Shown here one piece after another: positions 1 to 6,318 of a stretch of 11,654 nucleotides of DNA (positions are counted from its first letter, which is position 1; the number at the start of each line of letters is the position of its first letter). The stretch lies in NCBI GenBank assembly GCA_964598695.1, contig CAZRDB010000161.1, positions 1 through 11,654 of the forward strand, given 5' to 3'. A program made the translations under genes and the position numbers. The DNA is from CAZRDB01 sp964598695 (GTDB lineage Bacteria; Armatimonadota; Zipacnadia; UBA1398). Under the pieces are notes generated by a model, which saw only the letters and a list, made by a program, of their open reading frames with translations, searched no databases and had not been told where the DNA came from.

Positions 1-723
1 GAAGAGCACGCGCTTGCCCGCCGCCCGGAGCGGCTTCCACAGCTCGGCATAGCGCGGGATGATGACCTCGCGGTAGATCGCGGGGTGGAGGAAGGCGCCC
101 TCGGTCCAGACGAAATCGTCGTGCTGGATGATCGCCTCGGCGCTGGTCTCGGCCCAGGCTTCCATGTGGTGGAGGGTGAAGCGGAAGAAACCGTCGAGCA
201 CGCGCTCGAGCCGATCGCGCTCGGCTGCGGCGAGGAGGAACATGTCCCAGCCGAATGCCTGGATCGCCCCCGAGACGATTGTCTTGTAGTAGCCCCCCGT
301 GAGGAGCTGCTCGGGGAAGGCCTCGCGGGCCGAGACGATCTGCCGCTCGTAGGCGGCGACCTGCTCCGCGCGGTCGGGGAGGCCGTACTCGTCGCAGGGG
401 TCGAAAGCCCAGACCTCGGCCGGCGCGTGGAACGGGCACTCGGCCGCCTGGTGGAGGTCGCTGCCGTCGGCGGCGTACTCGGCGTGGCCCATGTCGGTCG
501 CCCGGCCGCGGGCGAGCCAGTCGCCGTGGAGGCCGTCGTTGGTGCTCCAGAGGAAGTCGAACCCCCAGGCCTCGTGGAGCCGGGCCGCGCGCGCGGGGTC
601 GCCGGGCTGGGTGCCGGTGACGCGCGAGACGTAGTCGGTGTGGTACTCGACGGAGTACTCGGTATGCGCCAGCCGCGGCGTCGGCCGCAGGTCGATCGTA
701 TCGAGCGCGAGCTGCCTGCTCAC
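1..723 (-). CDS. Uroporphyrinogen decarboxylase (URO-D) family protein, N-terminal 241 residues
   Basis: The gene is read on the minus strand from a GTG at 723 and stays open to base 1, so only the first 241 residues are visible. Residues about 145-241 look like the URO-D barrel found in cobalamin-dependent methyltransferase relatives: a helix starting YYKTIVSGAIQAFGWD, then a strand ending QHDDFVWTEGAFLHP (about 200-213), then YREVIIPRYAEL and GKRVLF. The DD pair followed by a 'P-x-x-Y-R-E...P-R-Y' helix is typical of the group. The N-terminal 100 residues are unlike haem-pathway HemE, so I read this as a methyltransferase-type or uncharacterised URO-D homologue rather than true HemE. GTG is preferred because the other nearby start triplets are out of frame, and a GAGG lies 11 bases upstream. 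It follows the TOPRIM-like gene by 87 bases on the same strand and may be read through from it. The substrate is unknown, and the C-terminal half is not visible. Confidence 0.75.
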   Translation of the reverse strand, partial: MSRQLALDTIDLRPTPRLAHTEYSVEYHTDYVSRVTGTQPGDPARAARLHEAWGFDFLWSTNDGLHGDWLARGRATDMGHAEYAADGSDLHQAAECPFHAPAEVWAFDPCDEYGLPDRAEQVAAYERQIVSAREAFPEQLLTGGYYKTIVSGAIQAFGWDMFLLAAAERDRLERVLDGFFRFTLHHMEAWAETSAEAIIQHDDFVWTEGAFLHPAIYREVIIPRYAELWKPLRAAGKRVLF

Positions 724-810
724 GAACCCACCATCCTCGATCGCGTCACGCCCCGCCGCCCGCGTCCCGTTGTTCGGAGGAGGGGAGGGAAGGGCCTGCC
801 GGGGCGAGTG

Positions 811-1461
811 CTACGACTCGAGGGGGAACTGCTCACGGAGGAAGGCGAGCATCTTCTGGAACGCGCGGTCCTGGCAGTGGCGGAAGCCTGCGCGGGCCGC
901 GACCCTCGCGTAGACCGACGAGCTGCGCCGAGCGCGGAGAGAGGCCAGCACGGCCTCCAGGGCCTCCTTAGGCCGCGTTGGCTTGCCGTAGGCGTCGACC
1001 TCGGCTAGGTGGCTGGCCGCGAGAACCCTCTCGATGCTCGCGTCGTCAGTGCACAGTGCCTCGGCGAGGGCCCGCCGGTTGGCCCAGACCCAGGTGTCGA
1101 GTTCGGGCTCGATGCAGACCACACAGACGCGGCCGGACCAGCCGTTGCGCGAGAGGAGATCCTCCACCTCGCATTCGAGGTCAGCCGCCTTGTCGCTCTC
1201 CCGCCCGCAGCCTTCATGGTCGAACGCAACGATCAGGTTCCTGGCCGGGCGCAGGAGGTACCGGGCCAGTTGCGCCAGTGCGGGCGACAGCGCTCCAGCG
1301 TCCTTCCCCTGGAGCCGCTGGATGGGCTTGTGCAGCGCTACGGAGCCGATCTCGTGGGCGGCGAGAGCCTGCCGTCGCCCACCGAGTAAGGCGTCCATGA
1401 GGTGCTCCATGTTGGAGTCGGCGACGATGAGGGCCAGGTCGCCGGGCGTCGCCGCGCTCAT
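811..1461 (-). CDS. Small TOPRIM-like (DUF4276/RloB-like) partner of the upstream ATPase
   Basis: A 216-residue soluble protein with no signal peptide or membrane segment. Seen: an N-terminal hydrophobic strand followed by an acidic residue (LALIVADSNME, 9-19); a second strand ending in an acidic cluster (LIVAFDHEGCGRE, 76-88); a third strand with VVCIEPELDTWVWAN (114-128); and a C-terminal helical region with S-x-x-Y and C-x-D-x-AF (about 181-202). The order strand-E, strand-DxE, then 'EPELDTW' resembles the TOPRIM-like nucleases of DUF4276 and RloB, where a 'P-x-x-E-x-W' element follows the acidic pair. This assignment is inferred from motif order. The start ATG at 1461 overlaps the ATPase stop (ATGA) and has GGAG eight bases upstream, so the two genes are almost certainly translationally coupled. 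Its likely role is the nuclease or effector subunit controlled by the ATPase. An unrelated fold is possible. Confidence 0.6.
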   Translation of the reverse strand: MSAATPGDLALIVADSNMEHLMDALLGGRRQALAAHEIGSVALHKPIQRLQGKDAGALSPALAQLARYLLRPARNLIVAFDHEGCGRESDKAADLECEVEDLLSRNGWSGRVCVVCIEPELDTWVWANRRALAEALCTDDASIERVLAASHLAEVDAYGKPTRPKEALEAVLASLRARRSSSVYARVAARAGFRHCQDRAFQKMLAFLREQFPLES

Positions 1462-2768
1462 CCCAGGACTCCGGCGAAGTTGAGGTCGGCGAGCGTCGGG
1501 GTGCGCTGCCAGTCGCGGAGGGCGGGATGGCGCTCGCCCTCGACCACGTCTGACGCCCCCGAGCCATCGCGGGCGAAGCAGAGGATGTGGCGGGGCTCGG
1601 CGAGACTCAGAAGCACCGGGCTGTGCGAGGCGAGCAGCACCTGGTGCTCCCACATGCTGCTGAGACTCTCGTAGACCGCCTCGACGGCGCGAGGGTGTAC
1701 CCCGTTCTCCGGTTCCTCGATGAGGAACAGCGCCGGCTCCTCGGCGTGGTAGGCGATGAGAGTCAGAGCCAGCATCCTCAGGGTGCCGTCCGAGAGCAGA
1801 GACGCTGGCACCACACTGCCCGAGTCGTAGCGCGCGACGATGTAGGCGTGTCTGTCATCGTCACGCACGCGAGCCTCGATGTCGGTGAGGTCGGGCAGGG
1901 CGGTGCGCACGTGCTCTCGCCACTGCGTGTACCGTTCTGGCCGGCCCTCTCTCATCCCGATCAGCGCCCACGGTAGGTTGGAGCCGTCGAGGGCGAAGCC
2001 GGATCGCTCGGAGGGCGGCGAGGCGCGCCTCATCCGGTCCACGTCCAGTTGGATAGGGAAGACCCTCTCGGCGAGCAGACGCTTCACCCAGCGCGAGGCC
2101 GCGTATGGATCCTCCTGAGTGCTGTCCTCGCCGCCAGGGAGTAGCGCAAGTGCCGCACGGTGCCTGCCAACCGTGAATGACTGGTTCCAGGCGTCCTTCG
2201 TCCTGAGGGCTTCAGGCAGCTTCCATTGGTAGTAGTCCCTGCCCGATGCTCGCTTCTTCGAGACTACCTTCTGCCGCCCGCGCTGCCGCGGATGGAGCTC
2301 GTCGTGGAGGATACCGCGTGGCGACCATGAGGGTTGAGGGAAGAGCACCGCTTGCCCGTTCCCTGCAGAGGGTTGTCGCGTCGGCCCATCGGGGTACAGC
2401 AGCAGAGCCTCGGCCTCGATCCTCGGCTGGGCATCGCCCGGGACGCCGATGGCGACCTCGTAGCGGAACAGCGGAGCGCTCGCCCAGGGGATCAGCCCCT
2501 CGGGAGGCGCCAGCTCCACTGCCACCTGGAACTCCGTCCCTTCGCCCTGCCACAGCAGCTCGCGCATGCCATCAACCTGCTGGCCCGAGCAGAGGGCCTG
2601 CACGGCGGCCGGGGCCCCGTCGTTGAGGAGGTCGCGAAGGAAGCGGGGGATGCTGAGGAACGTGCTCTTGCCGCTCGCATTGCCCCCGACGAGGATGCGG
2701 AAGCGGTCGAGCGGCTGCTCGATGTGCCGCAGGCACCGGAAGTTCCAGGCCTCGACGCGCGTGATCAT
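1458..2768 (-). CDS. RecF/OLD-type AAA-ABC ATPase (AAA_15/AAA_21 family)
   Basis: A 436-residue predicted ATPase. Seen: the N-terminal strand and loop MITRVEAWNFRCLRHIEQPL, typical of SMC/RecF/OLD ATPases; Walker A GGNASGKST (28-36); an ABC signature-like LLSDGTLR (324-331); Walker B ALFLIEEPENGVHP (346-359) with the catalytic Glu pair; and a switch histidine in LLASHSP (378-384). The lid between about 50 and 300 is unfamiliar and carries a basic segment around 161-178. The protein has no TOPRIM or HNH domain of its own and stops soon after the switch region, so the effector is probably the overlapping downstream gene. The ATG at 2768 is preferred over an upstream extension because the conserved N-terminal strand starts there and GAGG lies nine bases upstream. 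The codons are looser than in the neighbours: residues 168-201 use AGG three times plus CGA, GTA, TCA, CCT and CAA. This suggests transfer. Likely role: ATP-driven sensor in a defence-type module (inference). Confidence 0.85.
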   Translation of the reverse strand: MITRVEAWNFRCLRHIEQPLDRFRILVGGNASGKSTFLSIPRFLRDLLNDGAPAAVQALCSGQQVDGMRELLWQGEGTEFQVAVELAPPEGLIPWASAPLFRYEVAIGVPGDAQPRIEAEALLLYPDGPTRQPSAGNGQAVLFPQPSWSPRGILHDELHPRQRGRQKVVSKKRASGRDYYQWKLPEALRTKDAWNQSFTVGRHRAALALLPGGEDSTQEDPYAASRWVKRLLAERVFPIQLDVDRMRRASPPSERSGFALDGSNLPWALIGMREGRPERYTQWREHVRTALPDLTDIEARVRDDDRHAYIVARYDSGSVVPASLLSDGTLRMLALTLIAYHAEEPALFLIEEPENGVHPRAVEAVYESLSSMWEHQVLLASHSPVLLSLAEPRHILCFARDGSGASDVVEGERHPALRDWQRTPTLADLNFAGVLG

Positions 2769-3001
2769 CGTCCTGTGCCTCACTCTCCCCAGAAGATGAT
2801 ACCCCACGGGGACGGGGCCGCACAGCGGCGCCCTCCGCCTGGCCCCCAACGCCCCCGCCTTCTCCTACCCCCCGTCCGGGCGCTGGTGTAGACTAACCGC
2901 ACCCAGGAACCCGTGCCGGCGAGGGCGAACTCCTCGGCGGTCGTCTCGGTGACGGCCGCGGCAGCGGGCAACGGGACTCACGTGTTGTGGAGGAATGCGG
3001 T
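2769..3001. promoter_or_regulatory. Divergent promoter region between the ATPase and ilvE-like genes
   Basis: This 233-base gap separates two diverging starts and has no credible gene. On the minus strand, TATCAT (2801-2796) matches a -10 box at five of six bases and lies 27 bases before the ATPase ATG, but the hexamer 17 bases further upstream (TGTGCG) is a poor -35. On the plus strand, TAGACT (2889-2894) is a possible -10 for the aminotransferase, again with no good -35. A strong GGAGGA at 2989-2994 serves the ATG at 3002. Much of the middle is C-rich without a convincing hairpin. The promoter calls are weak. Confidence 0.3.
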
Positions 3002-3892
3002 ATGTCGAGCGGCGATTCCACGCGGGTCTACATCGATGGCGAGATCTATCAGGCCAAGGACGCCAAGATCTCGGTCTTCGACCACGGTCTGCTCTACGGC
3101 GACGGTGTGTTCGAGGGCATCCGGATCTACAACGGCCGGATCTTCCGCTGGGAGGAGCACCTGGAGCGGCTCTTCGAGTCGGCGAAGGCGATCCTACTCG
3201 ACATCCCGCTCAGCCGCGAGGAGATGACCGACGCGCTCGTGCGCACCGCGCGCGCCACCGGCATTCGGGAGGGCTATGTTCGGCTCGTGGTCACGCGGGG
3301 CGAGGGCGATCTCGGGATCGACCCCCGCAAGTGCCCCAAGCCCTCGGTCATCATCATCGTCGGCGGGATCACGCTCTACCCGCCGGAGTGCTACGAGAAG
3401 GGCCTCTCGACCGTCATCGTCGCGACCCGGCGCAACCTGCCGGCCGCCTGCCCCCCGAGCGTCAAGTCGCTCAACTACCTCAACAACGTGCTCGCCAAGA
3501 TGGAGCTGAACCGGCAGGGCCAGCTCGAGGGCATCATGCTCAACCAGGAGGGCTACGTCTCGGAGTGCACGGGCGACAACATCTTCATCGTCCGCCACGG
3601 CGAGCTGCTGACGCCGTCTCCGCACTGCGGCTGTCTCGTCGGGATCACGCGCGCCGCCGTGATGGAGCTTGCGGCGAAGCACGGGATCCCCTGCCGCGAG
3701 ACGACGTTGCTGCCGCAGGATCTGTACATCGCGCACGAGGCGTTCCTCACCGGCACCGCGGCCGAGCTGGTCCCGGTCACCTCGGTCGACGGCCGGGTCA
3801 TCGGCGACGGCAAGCCGGGCCCGATCACGAAGAAGCTCGGGGCGGAGTTCATCGCGCTGCGGCAGAGCGAGGGCTACCCGATCTACGAGTAG
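3002..3892 (+). CDS. ilvE: Branched-chain amino acid aminotransferase (class IV PLP enzyme)
   Basis: A 296-residue cytoplasmic enzyme, a normal length for the IlvE family. Family role: reversible transamination between the keto acids of leucine, isoleucine or valine and glutamate/2-oxoglutarate, the last step of branched-chain amino acid synthesis. Seen: FDHGLLYGDGVFEGIRIYNG (26-45), the hallmark of fold-type IV aminotransferases; the PLP-binding lysine in SVKSLNYLNNVLAK (K155); EGYVSECTGDNIF (183-195) with the conserved Glu188; and LTGTAAELVPV (249-259), which holds the cofactor phosphate loop. ATG at 3002 is chosen because GGAGGA lies seven bases upstream; a GTG at 2987 lies just before that site and so lacks it. 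The Clp-N-like gene starts 47 bases downstream on the same strand and may share the transcript. D-amino acid transaminase or aminodeoxychorismate lyase belong to the same fold, but length and motifs favour IlvE. Confidence 0.93.
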   Translation: MSSGDSTRVYIDGEIYQAKDAKISVFDHGLLYGDGVFEGIRIYNGRIFRWEEHLERLFESAKAILLDIPLSREEMTDALVRTARATGIREGYVRLVVTRGEGDLGIDPRKCPKPSVIIIVGGITLYPPECYEKGLSTVIVATRRNLPAACPPSVKSLNYLNNVLAKMELNRQGQLEGIMLNQEGYVSECTGDNIFIVRHGELLTPSPHCGCLVGITRAAVMELAAKHGIPCRETTLLPQDLYIAHEAFLTGTAAELVPVTSVDGRVIGDGKPGPITKKLGAEFIALRQSEGYPIYE

Positions 3893-3939
3893 GGTCTCCC
3901 CAGGGAGAGGCTCGTGCGAGGAGGGAGACTAGCCACTCC

Positions 3940-4842
3940 ATGCGGCTCCCCGAGCGGCTTTCGGATCATGCGAAGACGACCCTCGAGCGGGCGAAGGAGG
4001 AGGCCGCGGTCCGCGGCGCCGACTTCTACGACGGCGGTCACGTGCTGCTGGCGATCGCCTCGTCGCCCGGCTGCCTGGCGTGGCGGATCCTCTCCGCGCG
4101 CGGCGTCAACCCCGGCGGCCTTCGGGGCCGGCTCGACGAGCGGCTCCCGCGCTACCGAGGCCGCGAGGGGACCAGCCCCCGGATCGCGCTGCCGACGCGG
4201 CAGGCGCTCTCGCTCGCCGAGCAGGAGGCCGAGCGGCTCGGCCACTCGGTGATCGGCACCGAGCACATCCTGCTCGGTCTGCTCGATCTCCGGGAGGGTC
4301 TCGCCTACACCGTGCTCACCGAGGCGGGGATCCTCGCCGACACCACCCGACTGTGGGTGGGAGAGATCTCCGAGCATGAGGCGAAGGCGCGGCATGAGGT
4401 CCAGCCGAGGCCGGGCGTCTTCCCCTTCGATGTCCTGGACGCCGAAGCCCGAGCGGCCGTGCTCCACGCGATCCGCCTGGCGCGCTCGCTCGGGCTCGAT
4501 GTCTTCAGCGCCATGCACCTGATCTACGGCGTCGTGCAGGCGCTGCCGGCTCAGGTCCGTCAGACCCTGCTCGAGCGCGGGGTCGATGTCGGCCGCGCGG
4601 CCGACGCGGTCGGCAAGCGCCTGATGGCGCTCCCGGAGCCCTCGCCCGATGACACCATGCCTCCCGACCGGCAGGCCAAGGAAGTCCTGACCCACGCGCT
4701 GTTCCTCGCCTGGCTGCGCGATCGTCCCCACGTGTCGCTGGCGCGGCTGGTGCGCGCGCTGTACGAGCGGGGCGAGGACTCGATCCGTCAGGGGCTCGAG
4801 GACTGGGGCATTCGCGCCGGCGACCTGACGTCGCTGCGGTAG
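3940..4842 (+). CDS. Stand-alone Clp N-terminal (Clp-R) repeat protein without an ATPase domain
   Basis: A 300-residue protein built only from Clp-N type repeats. Seen: four similar helical units at about 5-68, 85-143, 166-231 and 243-298. The second is the clearest, with ALSLAEQEAERLGHSVIGTE followed by HILLGLL, nearly the ClpC/ClpA N-domain consensus. The first has GGHVLLAIA and the third has MHLIYGVV at the equivalent place. A normal ClpC N-domain has two such units, so this is two N-domains in tandem. There is no Walker motif, so it is not an unfoldase. Known Clp-N domains bind substrates, adaptors or phospho-arginine; this protein could be an adaptor or decoy for a ClpC-type machine (inference). 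The ATG at 3940 has GGGAG 12 bases upstream, a long spacing. It sits 47 bases after ilvE, and its stop is four bases from the stop of the convergent hydrolase. Confidence 0.8.
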   Translation: MRLPERLSDHAKTTLERAKEEAAVRGADFYDGGHVLLAIASSPGCLAWRILSARGVNPGGLRGRLDERLPRYRGREGTSPRIALPTRQALSLAEQEAERLGHSVIGTEHILLGLLDLREGLAYTVLTEAGILADTTRLWVGEISEHEAKARHEVQPRPGVFPFDVLDAEARAAVLHAIRLARSLGLDVFSAMHLIYGVVQALPAQVRQTLLERGVDVGRAADAVGKRLMALPEPSPDDTMPPDRQAKEVLTHALFLAWLRDRPHVSLARLVRALYERGEDSIRQGLEDWGIRAGDLTSLR

Positions 4843-4852
4843 GCGCCTACCG
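4837..4852. terminator. 16-base perfect palindrome spanning both stop codons of a convergent pair
   Basis: The bases CGGTAGGCGCCTACCG read the same on both strands. The TAG of the Clp-N gene (4840-4842) and the TAG of the hydrolase gene on the other strand (4849-4847) lie in the two arms. It can form a short GC-rich hairpin in either transcript. No T-tract follows on either side, so it is at best a weak or factor-assisted bidirectional terminator. Confidence 0.35.
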
Positions 4853-6055
4853 GCCCTCGGGCCAGTGCCGGACGCGGCTCGCGGCGACGTGGAGCATGGC
4901 GTCGTAATCGGCGGCGGGCGTCGGGTCGGAGGGCGTGTAGCTGTTGTTGAACAGCAGCGCCCAGTTCAGCCCGTCGTTGCGTCGAACGAGCAGCGTGGTG
5001 GCGCCGGGGATCAGCAGACCGGCGTGCCAGGTGTTGCGGCCCGTCCCGCCCGTGACCCGGCGGACCATCCAGCCGCACCCGTAGTGGACATCGGCCCCCT
5101 GCTCGCCCCACGGCGGGTCCTCCCACATCGTCTCGATCGAGGCGGCCGAGAGAAGCGGGCAGTGCTCGGGGTCGTCGAATGCCGCGGCGAAGCGGACGAG
5201 CGAGACCGCCGAGGTGACCCAGCCGCCGTGAGCGTCCATGGTCGTGACGTTCCAGCCGCCGTACTGGGGCGGCACGAACTCGGAACCGGAGCCGAGGACG
5301 GTCGGGACCCGGTCACCCTCGTCTCCCTCGTAGTCGACCTCCCCCGCGAACGCCTCGTCGCGTGCCGAGCGGCCGACCCGCGCGTCGTCGACGCCGATGG
5401 GGGCGAAGACACGGGCGCGGACGTAGTCCTCGTAGCTCTCGCCGGAGGCGGCCTCGATCACGCGGCCGAGGATGCAGTAGCCGAAGTTGGAGTAGACCTC
5501 CCGCTCGCCGGGCGCGTAGTCGAGCGGCTGGGTCTTCATGAAGGCGATGACATCGCGCGGCGTGGTCGGGAGGCTGATCCCCAGGGCGTCGCGGATCGTG
5601 AAGTCCTGGAACATGGGGTCGAAGGACATGCCGCGGTCCCACCCGCCCCAGTGGTGGAGCAACTGACGGACGGTGACCCGGCCGAACTGCTCGTCCACCG
5701 CGTCGTCCAGGTCGAGGATCGTGCCGATCGGCTGATCGAGGGTGATCGCGCCGGCCTCCACGAGCTGGAGGACCGCAGTCGCCGTGATCGGCTTGGAGAC
5801 GCTCGCGATGCGGAAGAGGCTCTCGGGCCGGGTCGCCTCCGCGCCCGGGGGCGCCCACGTATACCCATGGGCGAGGACGAGCCTGCCGTTGCGCGTGACG
5901 GCGAGGGCCGCGCGCGAGACGTGGCGCTCCTCCATGCAGGCGCGGACCGCCTCGTCGAAGGGGGCCAGCTCCGGGCAGTCTTCGCCCTCGACGTGCCACA
6001 CGAGATCGGGCGCGCCGAACCACATCGCCCCGAGCATCGCCGTGAGCGCCCACAT
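4847..6055 (-). CDS. Class C beta-lactamase-like serine hydrolase (PF00144 type)
   Basis: A 402-residue protein of the AmpC/D-Ala-D-Ala carboxypeptidase/EstB esterase superfamily. Seen: the nucleophile motif SVSK (S85-K88) in FRIASVSKPITATAVLQLVE; the second motif YSN (188-190) in EREVYSNFGYCILGRVIE; LDQPIGTILDL (106-116), a usual spacer; and HAG (344-346) in NTWHAGLLIPG at the place of the KTG/HxG box. The catalytic set therefore looks complete. The first 20 residues are hydrophobic but lack a basic n-region, so export is uncertain. ATG at 6055 is chosen because GGAGGA lies seven bases upstream. Substrates in this family range from cell-wall peptides to esters; nothing here proves antibiotic resistance. 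It diverges from the histidine kinase across a 263-base gap and converges on the Clp-N gene. Confidence 0.9.
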   Translation of the reverse strand: MWALTAMLGAMWFGAPDLVWHVEGEDCPELAPFDEAVRACMEERHVSRAALAVTRNGRLVLAHGYTWAPPGAEATRPESLFRIASVSKPITATAVLQLVEAGAITLDQPIGTILDLDDAVDEQFGRVTVRQLLHHWGGWDRGMSFDPMFQDFTIRDALGISLPTTPRDVIAFMKTQPLDYAPGEREVYSNFGYCILGRVIEAASGESYEDYVRARVFAPIGVDDARVGRSARDEAFAGEVDYEGDEGDRVPTVLGSGSEFVPPQYGGWNVTTMDAHGGWVTSAVSLVRFAAAFDDPEHCPLLSAASIETMWEDPPWGEQGADVHYGCGWMVRRVTGGTGRNTWHAGLLIPGATTLLVRRNDGLNWALLFNNSYTPSDPTPAADYDAMLHVAASRVRHWPEGR

Positions 6056-6318
6056 GGTCTCGTCCTCCGGTCGGCCGACACCCCACCGCCCCAGGGATTC
6101 GGGACCCATCGAGCGGCTCCTCCGCCGCCGGAGGGCGATCGGAGCCGTCCCGCGGCCACCCATGGGCCGGAGGCAGAGCGGGAGGTGGGGGCGTGGGCAC
6201 AGCGAAGCTGCGGGTGGAGGCTCGCGGGTTCGCGTCGGACGGGTCGGCAGGCCGGGGGGCCGGTGCACTCGGCGCAGGCAGGCGTGAGGCGACTGGGGAG
6301 CGGAACTGGGGGCTCGCG
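6056..6318. promoter_or_regulatory. Divergent intergenic region between the serine hydrolase and hybrid kinase genes
   Basis: A 263-base gap between two diverging starts, presumably holding both promoters. I find no convincing sigma-70 boxes, as is common in such GC-rich DNA. A small hairpin, CCTCCG-CCGC-CGGAGG, lies at 6119-6134. The strong ribosome site of the hydrolase is near 6063-6068 on the minus strand. The kinase ATG has only a G-run (6308-6312) six bases upstream. An in-frame upstream extension of the kinase to 6193 translates to low-complexity Gly/Ala/Arg and is not taken as coding. Confidence 0.3.

Noticed and set aside
85..1008. 307-codon open frame on the plus strand
   Set aside because: It is antisense to the URO-D gene and the TOPRIM-like gene. 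The minus strand carries recognisable motifs here and the plus strand does not.
811..2768. Gabija or Septu system
   Set aside because: Gabija GajA has the TOPRIM domain fused to the ATPase and is paired with a UvrD-like helicase, which is absent. Septu PtuB is an HNH nuclease, and the small protein here has no HNH or paired CxxC motif.
2995..3939. In-frame upstream extension of the Clp-N gene
   Set aside because: It overlaps the whole ilvE gene in another frame and translates to Arg/His/Pro-rich noise. The Clp-N similarity starts at the ATG at 3940.
4847..6055. Antibiotic-resistance beta-lactamase
   Set aside because: The catalytic motifs are present, but the family mostly contains esterases and peptidases. 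There is no mobile element or ampR-type regulator, and the signal peptide is doubtful.
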